Shown: positions 24,662-32,841 of the stretch, piece after piece
Layout: each line of letters begins with the position of its first letter
Numbering within the stretch: position 1 is the stretch's first letter
Origin: ZC4RG30 sp039932715
GTDB lineage: Bacteria; Pseudomonadota; Gammaproteobacteria; Steroidobacterales; Steroidobacteraceae
Reading direction: 5' to 3'
Assembly: GCA_039932715.1 (NCBI GenBank)
Contig: JBDTPN010000010.1
Span: 26,585 to 90,584 of the forward strand
Length of the DNA stretch: 64,000 nt
Position numbers and translations under genes: made by a program
The notes under the pieces: model-generated
The model's database searches: none
Seen by the model: only the letters and a program-made list of their open reading frames with translations
Told to the model about the DNA's origin: nothing

Positions 24662-25758
24662 TGCGGATCATTGCCGCCGTCTCGCGCGATGGCGCTGCGG
24701 CACCCGTACTTGAAGAGCTGGAGCTGCAGGCGCCGCGGGCCGGCGAAGTTCTGGTGCGGATTGCAACAGCGGGCATCTGCCACACCGACCTGCGCGCGCA
24801 CGCTGGCGGTGTGCTGCCCACTCCGCGTCCAGTGGTACTGGGCCATGAGGGTGCAGGTACGATTGTTGAAGTCGGCGCCGGAGTCAGGGGCTTGGCACCC
24901 GGTGACCGTGTCGTGCTTTCAGGTTCAAGCTGCGGCGTGTGCGCCCAATGTCGCGACCAGCTTCCCAGTTATTGCGTTGAGGGCATGCCACGCAGTTTCG
25001 GCGGATCGCGCGCCGATGGTTCGACAGCCTTGAAGCACGGCGAGGAAAAGATACACAGTCATTTCTTCGGGCAGTCCAGTTTCGCCACCCATGCCATCGC
25101 GGATGCGAGTGGAGTGGTGCCGCTGGGCGACGACGTGCCGTTTGCCGTGGCCTCACCCCTGGGCTGCGGAGTGATCACTGGCGCCGGCGCGGTACTCAGC
25201 TCCTTTGGATTGCGCGCCGGTCAGACACTGGCGGTGTTTGGCGCGGGGGGCGTAGGCCTCAGCGCGGTGATGGCCGCAAGGCTGGCGGGCGCACGCGCGA
25301 TCATCGTCATCGAACCTGTGGAGTCCAGGCGCGCATTGGCCCTGGAGCTGGGCGCAACCATGGCGCTGGATCCGGCGGTGGACGACGTGGAAGCCAGGAT
25401 CCGCAGCACCGTGGGGCGCGGCGTGGATTTCGCGCTCAACACCACCACCCTGGCGCCGGTACTGGCGATGGCGCAGCGGATCCTGGGCGCACGGGGTGTG
25501 CTGGGGTTCGTTTCCGCCACGCGCGAGCCGTTCACGGCGCCGCTGTTTCCGATGCTGGTGGGCGGGCAATCCCTGCGCGGCATCGTCGGTGGGGATTCGC
25601 TGCCGCGCCGTACGATTCCACAGTTGCTGGAGTTCTGGCGCCAGGGAAGATTTCCCCTCGAGCGCCTGATCACGCGATTCGCATTTGCCGATATCGCTGC
25701 TGCATTTGCGGCTTGTCGCGCGGGAACGGCCATAAAACCAGTGCTTGAGGTGACTTGA
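24661..25758 (+). CDS. Zinc-dependent alcohol dehydrogenase (MDR family, aryl-alcohol type)
   Basis: 365 residues. Catalytic-zinc residues are in GICHTDLRAHAG and the GHEGAG motif. The structural-zinc loop has four Cys (SCGVCAQCRDQLPSYC). NAD-binding AVFGAGGVGLSAV is near residue 200. SPLGCGVITGAGAV is typical of aryl-alcohol and class III-like enzymes. The start overlaps the NTF2 stop by one base (TGATG). In this operon it would interconvert an alcohol and the aldehyde made by the oxygenase. Confidence 0.9.
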   Translation: MRIIAAVSRDGAAAPVLEELELQAPRAGEVLVRIATAGICHTDLRAHAGGVLPTPRPVVLGHEGAGTIVEVGAGVRGLAPGDRVVLSGSSCGVCAQCRDQLPSYCVEGMPRSFGGSRADGSTALKHGEEKIHSHFFGQSSFATHAIADASGVVPLGDDVPFAVASPLGCGVITGAGAVLSSFGLRAGQTLAVFGAGGVGLSAVMAARLAGARAIIVIEPVESRRALALELGATMALDPAVDDVEARIRSTVGRGVDFALNTTTLAPVLAMAQRILGARGVLGFVSATREPFTAPLFPMLVGGQSLRGIVGGDSLPRRTIPQLLEFWRQGRFPLERLITRFAFADIAAAFAACRAGTAIKPVLEVT

Positions 25759-26645
25759 TGAAGCAATCCGTAATGGCCAGCCTGCGTGCGCTGGGCGACG
25801 ATTTCACGCTGGCTCAAATCATGGCAACGCGCGAACTGTTCGCTGCGCTGGTGGCCGGGCCGGCCGACGTGGGCGCCGTTGTTGAGCGTGACCAGGCCTA
25901 TGGCCAAGATGTGAAGCAGCGACTCGATGTATTTCATCGCGGTGATGCAGGGGCACAGCTTCCGGTAGTCGTATTCGTGCATGGAGGTGGGTTCGTGCAG
26001 GGCGACAAGGGCGCGGCGGATGCGCCGTTCTACAACAACTTCGGTGCGTGGGCCGTGCGCGCGGGATTTGTCGGCGTGACCATGACCTATCGACTTGCTC
26101 CTGCACACAAGTGGCCTGCCGGTTCCGTGGATGTGGGCGCGGCGGTGAGTTGGCTGGCCGCCAACGTGCAACGTTTCGGCGGATCGCCGCAGCGGATAAT
26201 CCTGGTCGGCACCTCTGCCGGAGCCACCCATGTTGCAGGCTATTTCGCCGGCCATGGTCGGGCACCGGGATCGCAGTTGCCGGTCGCGGGTGGCGTGTTT
26301 GTCTCGGGACTTTACCGGTTCGGCAGTGACGACACGGATCCGCGCAATAACGATTACTTCGGTCCGGACCTGGCACAGCGCGCGCAATTCTCCACCGTCG
26401 CGGCACTGGTTGCGACGCCAATTCCATGCCTTTTCACGTTGAGTGAGTTTGATCCCCCGATGTGGCATCGGCAGATGGCCGGCCTGGTCGACGCCTGTGT
26501 CACCACAACGGGACATTACCCGCGCGTGCTCTATCTCGAAGGGCACAATCACGTCTCCAATATCATGCAGCTATCCAGTCTTGGCGATACCCTGGGCCAA
26601 CCTCTGGCCAAATTCGTTCGCCAGTGCACTGGATTGGAAGCGTGA
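25758..26645 (+). CDS. Alpha/beta hydrolase, HSL-like (HGGG) esterase
   Basis: 295 residues. Oxyanion-hole motif HGGGFVQGDKG, nucleophile elbow GTSAGA, acid in LSEFDPP and base His in EGHNHVSN, in the order expected for hormone-sensitive-lipase-type esterases. No signal peptide, so cytoplasmic. Coupled by a one-base TGATG overlap to the dehydrogenase gene and by GTGA to the transporter. Likely cleaves an ester or lactone intermediate. Confidence 0.88.
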   Translation: MKQSVMASLRALGDDFTLAQIMATRELFAALVAGPADVGAVVERDQAYGQDVKQRLDVFHRGDAGAQLPVVVFVHGGGFVQGDKGAADAPFYNNFGAWAVRAGFVGVTMTYRLAPAHKWPAGSVDVGAAVSWLAANVQRFGGSPQRIILVGTSAGATHVAGYFAGHGRAPGSQLPVAGGVFVSGLYRFGSDDTDPRNNDYFGPDLAQRAQFSTVAALVATPIPCLFTLSEFDPPMWHRQMAGLVDACVTTTGHYPRVLYLEGHNHVSNIMQLSSLGDTLGQPLAKFVRQCTGLEA

Positions 26646-28027
26646 ACCTGCACCCGCTGCTCAGCGCTGCGTACCAGAGGCGGTTCGTGATCATCCTGCT
26701 GCTGGTGGCGGTGATGAATTTTGCCGACCGCGCCGTATTCTCGGTGCTGGCGCCACTGATCCGCGCAGAACTGCACCTCACCGACACGCAGATAGGGCTG
26801 TTGCAGGGCCTGTCGTTTGCGCTGCTGTACGGGTGCCTGGGTATTCCCATCGGCAGACTGGCGGAGCGCCATAGCCGTGTCCGGATCATTTCCATAGCGA
26901 CGGCCGTGTGGTCGGGGGCAACTGCGCTATCAGGCTTGGCGGGCAACTACCTGCAGATGGCAGTGGCGCGAATTTCAGTGGGCATGGGTGAAGCCGGATT
27001 CACCGCTCCTGTCAGTTCGCTGGTGGCTGATCATTTCCCGCGCGAGCGTCGCGCCTCGGGCATGTCGCTGATCATGCTGGGCTTGCCACTGGGCTCAATG
27101 CTGGGTGCGATCATCGCCGGCCAGATTGCGCAGCACTGGGGTTGGCGCGCCGCCTTTTTTGTCTTCGGCGTACCCGGAGTGCTGATTGCGCTGCTGACGT
27201 GGTTCGGGCTGGCCGAGCCACCTCGAGGTCTCGCAGATGGGGGACGAGGCGAGGCACGGCAGATTCCGCCGCTGGGCCTGGTGCTGCGGCACCTGTTCAA
27301 GGTGCGTACCTTGCGCTGGATAGTCATCGGGGGCGCCATCTGCGCTATCGGCATCCAGGGCGTGTCGCAGTTCATGACGCTATTCCTGGTGCGCAACTTC
27401 AACCTGCCTATCAGCACGGCCGGTGCGTTGTTCGGGGTGATTTCCGGCGCATCGCTGTCAGTAGGCCTGGTATCGGGTGCGTTCGGTACCGATCGCGCGT
27501 CGCTTCGCGACGTTCGCTGGTGGGTGACGGCGCCGGCCATCGCACTGGCCATTACCCCGGTGGTGTTCATCCTCGCATTCAACAATTCCATGTTCCCCCT
27601 GGTCGCATTGCTGCTGGCCGCCGGATGCTTCGGCGCGATGATTCATTACGGCCCGACGGTGGGCCTGATCCAGAACCTCACGCCAGTCAACATGCGTTCA
27701 TCTGCCGCCGCTGTTTTCGCGATGCTGTATGCACTGGTGGGTTCGGGAATCGGGCCGACGCTGGTGGGATACATCAGCGATCGCGCCGGCGCGATGCAGT
27801 TCGGCAATCCGCTGTTCGCGCAGCAGTGCCGCCCAGGTCACGTCACTGCCGCCCTCGTCGAGGCCTGCGGATCAGCAGCCCGCTTTGGTCTGGCGCGTGC
27901 CCTGTCGATAACTGTGCTGGCCTTCGGGGTCGCAGCCATCTTCTTCTGGCTGGCGTCGCGCACCATCAAGGCCGATCTCGCAGGGCATGGTGCTTCAGCG
28001 ACTTTGCGGAACCCCCAGGCAATCTAG
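26642..28027 (+). CDS. MFS transporter (spinster-like)
   Basis: 461 residues, about 12 membrane helices. The first is VIILLLVAVMNFADRAVFSVL, followed by the family loop GLLQGLSFALLYGCLGIPIGRLAER and the ARISVGMGEAGFTAPVSSLVADHFPRE signature of spinster-type MFS carriers for lipophilic compounds. The GTG at 26642 overlaps the hydrolase stop. Last gene of the oxygenase operon, so presumably imports the substrate or exports a product. Its last 33 bases overlap the convergent DUF3106 gene. Confidence 0.92.
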   Translation: MNLHPLLSAAYQRRFVIILLLVAVMNFADRAVFSVLAPLIRAELHLTDTQIGLLQGLSFALLYGCLGIPIGRLAERHSRVRIISIATAVWSGATALSGLAGNYLQMAVARISVGMGEAGFTAPVSSLVADHFPRERRASGMSLIMLGLPLGSMLGAIIAGQIAQHWGWRAAFFVFGVPGVLIALLTWFGLAEPPRGLADGGRGEARQIPPLGLVLRHLFKVRTLRWIVIGGAICAIGIQGVSQFMTLFLVRNFNLPISTAGALFGVISGASLSVGLVSGAFGTDRASLRDVRWWVTAPAIALAITPVVFILAFNNSMFPLVALLLAAGCFGAMIHYGPTVGLIQNLTPVNMRSSAAAVFAMLYALVGSGIGPTLVGYISDRAGAMQFGNPLFAQQCRPGHVTAALVEACGSAARFGLARALSITVLAFGVAAIFFWLASRTIKADLAGHGASATLRNPQAI

Positions 28028-28486
28028 TCGCTGCTCTATCGAGCCGGGGCAGCCTTTCTCGATGCCACCCGGCTGGTTACGCAACTGCTGGAAGCGCTGA
28101 CGGATACGGCGACGCTCTTCCGGCGGCAAGGCCCGCAGTTGCTCGTAGCGCTGCTTGACGCGCGCGCGCTGGTCCGCAGGCATTTTGCGGAATTCGCCGC
28201 GCCGCTGCAGGATCTGCTCGCGCTGCTGGGGTTCAAGTTTGCGCCAGCGCTCGAGGCGGCCACGCGCCAGCTCGCGTGCTTCCGGTGTCATTTCCTGCCA
28301 GCGTTGCGCGCCGCGCAACAGCGTTTCCCGACGCTCCTCAGGCAAGGTGTCCCAACGGTCGCGCACGCTTTCCAGCACGCCTTGTTGCGCGGGCGTCAAT
28401 TCACTCCACTTTGGTGCCGCCGCGAATGCGATGCTGCAAGTCAGCAGCAACGCGGCAGCCAGCACGGCGCGCATGCGGGTATTCAT
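27995..28486 (-). CDS. DUF3106 domain protein
   Basis: 163 residues, exported (MNTRMRAVLAAALLLTCSIAFA). The body is repeated short helices of the form Pxx-Rx-ALPPEERxxIRQRFQQLR, WxxMTPEARELARGRLERWR, the DUF3106 pattern. Highly charged, similar to periplasmic chaperone-like helical proteins. Last gene of the ECF unit that begins at 29571; its start overlaps the small gene upstream (ATGA). Confidence 0.88.
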   Translation of the reverse strand: MNTRMRAVLAAALLLTCSIAFAAAPKWSELTPAQQGVLESVRDRWDTLPEERRETLLRGAQRWQEMTPEARELARGRLERWRKLEPQQREQILQRRGEFRKMPADQRARVKQRYEQLRALPPEERRRIRQRFQQLRNQPGGIEKGCPGSIEQRLDCLGVPQSR

Positions 28487-28677
28487 TTCTGCGCTCCTCG
28501 CTTCTCTTTGTCGGGCACCGGCTTTGCAGGCGGCTTAACGACCTCATCAATGAGGTTGGCCTCGACATCCGACCATTCACCCAGAAACTCGATGAGATCC
28601 GCCGGTGGCGGCGCAGGTTTAGCCACGGGGGGAGGGGCCCCGACCTGTGCTGCTGCCATGACCAGCAATTCAAGCAC
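28483..28677 (-). CDS. Small hypothetical protein in ECF sigma operon
   Basis: 64 residues if it starts at the GTG 28677, which overlaps the stop of the preceding gene by 8 bp; an internal ATG at 28659 is possible. After a short hydrophobic start (MLELLVMAAA) it is Pro/Ala-rich, then PPADLIEFLGEWSDVEANLIDE and a charged tail. Small proteins with an EFLGEW motif recur next to DUF3106. No known function. Confidence 0.65.
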   Translation of the reverse strand: MLELLVMAAAQVGAPPPVAKPAPPPADLIEFLGEWSDVEANLIDEVVKPPAKPVPDKEKRGAQK

Positions 28678-29017
28678 TGCCTTCCCCGGATTCTGCCAAC
28701 CACTGGTACAGGTCCAGGTCCTGATAAAACTCGGGATCGACATCGTCGGTCAGCAGTTCCAGCGCGTCGGCTGTGCCAGGCAAAACCGGCTGCGGCGTGC
28801 GCGTCACCAGCATCACGGCAAGCACGGCCGCTGCGGTAAAGCCACCGGTGGCCAGCCACCACCCCGTATGCCTGGGCGTAGCAGCGACGGCGCGCGCGCG
28901 CGCTGCAGACAGCTGTGCCTGCGTGATGTAGTCCACTTCCTCACTGGCACGCAATTGCGCGCGCAGTCGCTGCGCCAGTGCGCGGTCCCGTTCGTCCAGT
29001 TCTTCCAGGTCGCTCAT
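28670..29017 (-). CDS. Membrane protein of ECF sigma operon (DUF3619-like, probable anti-sigma)
   Basis: 115 residues. The charged N-terminus (DLEELDERDRALAQRLRAQL) is followed by one membrane helix (WWLATGGFTAAAVLAVMLV) and an acidic C-terminus (LELLTDDVDPEFYQDLDLYQWLAE). This layout and its ATGA overlap with the sigma gene fit DUF3619-type partners. Cytoplasmic N-part could hold the sigma factor; no zinc motif. Confidence 0.75.
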   Translation of the reverse strand: MSDLEELDERDRALAQRLRAQLRASEEVDYITQAQLSAARARAVAATPRHTGWWLATGGFTAAAVLAVMLVTRTPQPVLPGTADALELLTDDVDPEFYQDLDLYQWLAESGEGSA

Positions 29018-29571
29018 CTCAGTTCTTCACCCGTAGTGATGCGCAATGCCTCAAGCGCGCGAGACAGGTGCGTCTTGACGCTGCCTGCAGAGCAGCCCAT
29101 GGCTGCAGCCGTATCTTCCACGCTCAAACCTTCCCAGACACGCAATTCGAAAGTCTCGCGCTGTCGTGCCGGTAGCCGCAACAGGGCCTGCTCCAGCTGG
29201 CTTGCCAGCTGCGCTCCCTGCAGATCGCCGGCGCCATCCGAACCTTGCGGATCGGCGATATTCTCGATGGGGTCGGCGCCGTCACCCGCATATTCCGATG
29301 ATGCGCTGCCCACCCAGAAGAACAGCCTGCGCCGCAGTTTCTGTGAACGTTGCCAGTCGCGGATACGATTGACCAGTATGCGATGGAACAGGGCTGGCCA
29401 CTGGCTGGCCGGCCTGCCGCCGTAAGAGCGCGCCAACCGCAGCATTGCGTCCTGGACCAGATCCAGTGCGTCGTCCCGGTCGCGCGTGGCCAGCTGGGCG
29501 CGCCGCAGCGCACGTCGTTCCACGCCCGCAAGGAAGGCATTGAGGCTGCTGGAAGTCGGAGCTGCGGGCAC
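29014..29571 (-). CDS. ECF-type RNA polymerase sigma factor
   Basis: 185 residues, GTG start. Region 2: LATRDRDDALDLVQDAMLRLARSYG and WPALFHRILVNRIRDWQRSQ. Region 4: LPARQRETFELRVWEGLSVEDTAAAMGCSAGSVKTHLSRALEAL. The divergence within the sigma family (long acidic insert with GDGADPIENIADPQG) resembles the sigma factors paired with DUF3619/DUF3106. First gene of a coupled four-gene unit ending at 27995. Confidence 0.92.
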   Translation of the reverse strand: MPAAPTSSSLNAFLAGVERRALRRAQLATRDRDDALDLVQDAMLRLARSYGGRPASQWPALFHRILVNRIRDWQRSQKLRRRLFFWVGSASSEYAGDGADPIENIADPQGSDGAGDLQGAQLASQLEQALLRLPARQRETFELRVWEGLSVEDTAAAMGCSAGSVKTHLSRALEALRITTGEELR

Positions 29572-29618
29572 GCCGGGGAGTCTATGTCACGCCGGCGCAC
29601 CGGGCACTGCTTCCGAGC

Positions 29619-29975
29619 TCAGCCGCCGTGGCGACGATCGAACCTGCGTTCGATGTGGTTGCCGCGCACATCCAGTCGGTGCTCGTCGCGATTGCCACGC
29701 TGATCCAGCCGGTGTTCGATCCGGTTGCCCTTCATATCAAGCCGCTGCTCGGCTTGGTCACCACGCGGCCCATCCACCCGCTCGTTAATTCGCCCGCCCC
29801 GCGCATCCAGATGCTCATTGATGCGTTCTCCGCGGGCATCAAGGTGTTCGTTGATGCGCTCGCCACGCGCGTCCAGTCGCTGGTTGGCGCGATCGCCGCG
29901 ATCCTCGGCCATGGCTGGAATGGCCATCAAGGTCAGCAATCCCGCAGCGATAAAAGTTGAATATGTCTTTTTCAC
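29619..29975 (-). CDS. Secreted protein of tandem 12-residue LDxRGxRIxEH repeats
   Basis: 118 residues starting at a GTG with GGGAGAG upstream. Signal peptide STFIAAGLLTLMAIPAMA, then seven to eight repeats of about 12 residues of the form RLDARGERINEH, each with conserved Leu-Asp, Arg-Gly and Arg-Ile. At the DNA level, two of the units (around 29800-29880) are nearly identical. The charge pattern predicts a long amphipathic helix or coil with alternating salt bridges. Related repeat proteins exist in proteobacteria without assigned function. Monocistronic, 47 bp from the sigma gene start. Confidence 0.82.
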   Translation of the reverse strand: MKKTYSTFIAAGLLTLMAIPAMAEDRGDRANQRLDARGERINEHLDARGERINEHLDARGGRINERVDGPRGDQAEQRLDMKGNRIEHRLDQRGNRDEHRLDVRGNHIERRFDRRHGG

Positions 29976-30108
29976 GGTGTTCTCTCCCGAATCCGGTTGC
30001 AAGGCCCTTTGCCTGTACCGTTACAACGGCCCGGTCGATCTTCGGTTGACAGGGTTTGGCAAGCAATTAATCGCCCACGAATAGGGCAAGATACGCGCAG
30101 GAGGAATG

Positions 30109-31617
30109 ATGCGCGTTTCTGGAAAACTGACTGTGGTCGTGCTGCTTGCCGCCTGTGGCCTTGTGCAGAGTGCCGACCTTTCCGATTACGACCGGGCCGC
30201 GCAGCAGGTGGAACGGCGCAGTCGCGAGGCGCCGCGGGCCGCAACGCACGCGCACAATGTGATCCTGTTCATCGGTGATGGCATGGGTATCAGCACGATT
30301 ACCGCGGCGCGCATCCTCGAAGGACAGCGCCGCGGCGAATCCGGCGAGGACAATCGCCTCAGTTTCGAGGAATTTCCCTACAGCGCATTCGTGCGCACGT
30401 TCTCGGCCAACCAGCAGGTTTCGGATTCCGCACCTACGGCCACCGCCATGGTGACCGGTTGGCATGCCAATGACGGTGCACTGTCAGTGGCGCCCACCTT
30501 GGCCTCCAACGAGTCCGATGCAAAGACGGTCGCCGCCCATTCACTGCAGACGTTGCTGGAGCTTGCGGAAGGCAGGGGCCTGGCAACGGGAATCGTGACC
30601 ACCACCAGCATTACCGACGCTACGCCCGCCGCCAATTACGCCCATACCCCCAACCGCAACTGGCAATACGCCGGCCAGTTGCCACCAACGGCAACACTTG
30701 CCGATATCGCCGTGCAACTGGTGACCCGCCAGACTACGGGTGACGGGCTTGAAGTGGTATTCGGCGGCGGACGTGAGGTGATGACCGACACAGCGACGCC
30801 GGATCCGGAATATCCCGCGCGCATGGGCCGGCGCAATGACGCCCGCAACCTGATCAAAGAGTGGGTGGCGGCCCAGCGCGCTTCGCAATTCGTCTGGAAG
30901 CGCGATGACCTGCTGGCGGTGGATCCGAAACGCACCCGCCACCTGCTGGGACTTTTCGAGCCTGGCAACATGCACTACGAAGCAGATCGCACGAAAGACC
31001 CAGCGGGCGAGCCCTCACTTGCCGAGATGACCCGCAAGGCCATCGAGATGCTCAGTGGCAACAGCAAGGGCTTCTACCTGATCGTCGAAGGCGGATGCAT
31101 CGACCACGCACATCATGCTGGCAATGCCTATCGGGCACTTACCGATACCATCGCCTTTTCCGATGCGGTGCGTATGGCTGCAAGCATGACCAACGCCGGC
31201 GACACGCTGATCATGGTCACCGCCGACCACAGCCACGTGCTCACGATTTCCGGTTATCCGGCACGTGGCAATCCCATTCTTGGACTGGTCAAGGCTCCGG
31301 GCGCGACTGCACCCACACTCGATTACAAGGGTCAGCCCTACGCGACACTTTCCTATGCAACGGGACCGGGTTTTTCCATGCAGGATGAATCGGTGCCGAG
31401 CCCACGGGTGGTCGCGCCGGGCAGGGGACAGGATCTGACCGCTGTAGACACCACTGCACCGGATTTTCACCAGCAGTCGCTGGTAGGCATGTCGGGGGAA
31501 ACCCACGGCGGCGAGGATGTAGCGCTCTATGCGCGCGGACCGGGTGCTGATCTGGCGCGAGGCGCCATCAATCAGAACGAGATTTACCACATCATGCGGC
31601 GCGCGCTGGGGTTTTAG
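30109..31617 (+). CDS. phoA: Alkaline phosphatase (PhoA family)
   Basis: 502 residues. Metal-site and catalytic residues are all present: FIGDGMG (Asp), Ser107 in SDSAPTA, VEGGCIDHAHH (Glu, Asp, His), TADHSH (Asp, His) and the C-terminal HGGEDV His. The enzyme hydrolyses phosphomonoesters outside the inner membrane. The N-terminus ends in LLAACG, a lipobox (Cys16), so the protein may be lipid-anchored rather than soluble. Two adjacent ATGs (30106, 30109); the second sits at better spacing (4 nt) from AGGAGG. Promoter would lie in 29976-30108, shared with the repeat protein. Confidence 0.92.
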   Translation: MRVSGKLTVVVLLAACGLVQSADLSDYDRAAQQVERRSREAPRAATHAHNVILFIGDGMGISTITAARILEGQRRGESGEDNRLSFEEFPYSAFVRTFSANQQVSDSAPTATAMVTGWHANDGALSVAPTLASNESDAKTVAAHSLQTLLELAEGRGLATGIVTTTSITDATPAANYAHTPNRNWQYAGQLPPTATLADIAVQLVTRQTTGDGLEVVFGGGREVMTDTATPDPEYPARMGRRNDARNLIKEWVAAQRASQFVWKRDDLLAVDPKRTRHLLGLFEPGNMHYEADRTKDPAGEPSLAEMTRKAIEMLSGNSKGFYLIVEGGCIDHAHHAGNAYRALTDTIAFSDAVRMAASMTNAGDTLIMVTADHSHVLTISGYPARGNPILGLVKAPGATAPTLDYKGQPYATLSYATGPGFSMQDESVPSPRVVAPGRGQDLTAVDTTAPDFHQQSLVGMSGETHGGEDVALYARGPGADLARGAINQNEIYHIMRRALGF

Positions 31618-31704
31618 GCAGGCCGTTGATGATGGCAACGATACCGTGTCGGGCGCGTAGAGGCGATGCTAATATCGCAGCGCACCCCCGTCACGGATTC
31701 CGGT

Positions 31705-32076
31705 ATGTCGCAAATTGAACTGCCTCGCGCGGTTGAGGCCTACTTCGCTTTTGCCGAGTTGCCGGCGACGTTGCAGGGCCGACGCTTCACCATCACCTTC
31801 ACTTACATGGAGGGCGGGCGCCTGGATCGATTGCAATGGTGGTGGCAGCTCAGCACGGCCCAGGAACGTAGCGACGGATTGGCCGCGCATACGCAGCGCC
31901 AGGAAGCAGTGGAGCGATTCCGCAAGCACATCGAAAGCTGGCTGATGAACAGCCAACGCCGATTGACGGGCGGTGATCCCTTCCCCCAACTGGAACCCGC
32001 CGTGGCGCCACGCGTTGCCGAGCCGACCTACTCGGAAACCGAGCTGGCATACGCGCGCATGACCGCTGGCAGGTAA
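31705..32076 (+). CDS. Small hypothetical protein
   Basis: 123 residues if it starts at 31705; an upstream Met at 31666 is possible. Ordered segments include ELPRAVEAYFAFAELP, RRFTITFTYMEGG, LQWWWQLSTAQERSDG and RFRKHIESWLMNSQRR, with a charged Pro-rich end. No family recognised. Third-position GC looks coding-like, but the last 49 bases overlap the convergent MerR gene and the ribosome site is weak, so this is a moderate call. Confidence 0.5.
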   Translation: MSQIELPRAVEAYFAFAELPATLQGRRFTITFTYMEGGRLDRLQWWWQLSTAQERSDGLAAHTQRQEAVERFRKHIESWLMNSQRRLTGGDPFPQLEPAVAPRVAEPTYSETELAYARMTAGR

Positions 32077-32795
32077 TCCGCCAATCCGGGCGCCAGCGTT
32101 TCATATCGCGCCCTGAAGTCCGGGTGCGATGCATAAAGGTCGGCCAGGCCTGCGTATCGCGACGCAGGGCAGGGCTTGCCCCACATGCCGGAAACCCACG
32201 CCCGGTGCCTGACCAGCAGTGCGTTGAGCGACGGATGCCCCGCAGGAGTCCGCTGCAGGCAGTGTTGGGCCAGCGCCGCTTCGATCACTGCCAGTTCCTG
32301 CATGCGGGTTGCAATTGCGCCTGCACCCTCGACCTTGAGGTGACGGTGCGAGATTTCCAGCGATTCGCGCATTGGTTCACCGAACCGTTCCACCAGCTGG
32401 GCCTCGTATTCGGCCTGCTTCGCCGGTGAAAATCCCGTGTAAAGCTGCTTTGTATCCATCTTCGGTCCTCCTTCAAGTTCGGCAATCGTGCGGTCGACGG
32501 TTGCAATCAAATCCCGGTAATGCTCGGTGCGTTGCATCAGTTGCTGGCGGTGTTGTCGCAGCCGGTCAACCCGGCCGCGGTCACTGTCATCCAGCAGTGT
32601 GGCTATGGCGTCCAGCGGTAGCCCCAGCTCCCGGTGCAGCAGGATCTGCTGCAGGCGCAGCAGCTCCTCGCGCCCGTAGTAGCGGTAGCCGTTGGCGCCC
32701 ACCTGCGCCGGGCGCAGCAGCCCGATCTGGTCGTAATAGTGCAGGGTGCGCACGGATACTCCGGAGAGGCGGGCCAGCTGTTTGACGGTATGCAT
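32028..32795 (-). CDS. MerR-family regulator with TipAS-like C-terminal domain
   Basis: 255 residues. The MerR DNA-binding domain MHTVKQLARLSGVSVRTLHYYD, IGLLRP and GYRYYGREELLRLQQI is followed by a dimerisation coil (QHRQQLMQRTEHYRDLI). The C-terminal all-helical domain (YTGFSPAKQAEYEAQLVERFG, PSLNALLVRHRAWVSGMW) is that of TipAS drug-binding regulators. The ATG at 32795 was preferred over a GTG two codons upstream. Its own promoter has the 19-bp spacer that MerR proteins untwist. Likely senses a hydrophobic or peptide antibiotic. Confidence 0.93.
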   Translation of the reverse strand: MHTVKQLARLSGVSVRTLHYYDQIGLLRPAQVGANGYRYYGREELLRLQQILLHRELGLPLDAIATLLDDSDRGRVDRLRQHRQQLMQRTEHYRDLIATVDRTIAELEGGPKMDTKQLYTGFSPAKQAEYEAQLVERFGEPMRESLEISHRHLKVEGAGAIATRMQELAVIEAALAQHCLQRTPAGHPSLNALLVRHRAWVSGMWGKPCPASRYAGLADLYASHPDFRARYETLAPGLADYLPAVMRAYASSVSE

Positions 32796-32807
32796 TGACA
32801 CGCAGGC

Positions 32808-32838
32808 ACCTTAGACTCTGACGTCAGGGGAGGGTCAA
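32808..32838 (-). promoter_or_regulatory. MerR-type promoter with 19-bp spacer and dyad
   Basis: Read on the minus strand: TTGACC (-35, 32838-32833), a 19-bp spacer, then TAAGGT (-10, 32813-32808). The spacer contains the palindrome TGACGTCA, flanked by GACCCT and AGAGTC arms in inverted orientation. Over-long spacing plus a centred dyad is the signature of MerR-controlled promoters, so the regulator probably activates itself. The rightward DUF6152 gene starts 4 bp beyond and must use another promoter or read-through. Confidence 0.72.
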
Positions 32839-32841
32839 GTC

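Noticed and set aside
25221..26552. 443-codon minus frame across the alcohol dehydrogenase and hydrolase
   Set aside because: Crosses two coupled genes in antisense and lacks any domain.
29800..29880. Possible CRISPR-like repeat array
   Set aside because: Repeats are contiguous, in-frame coding units of the 12-residue-repeat protein, with no spacers.
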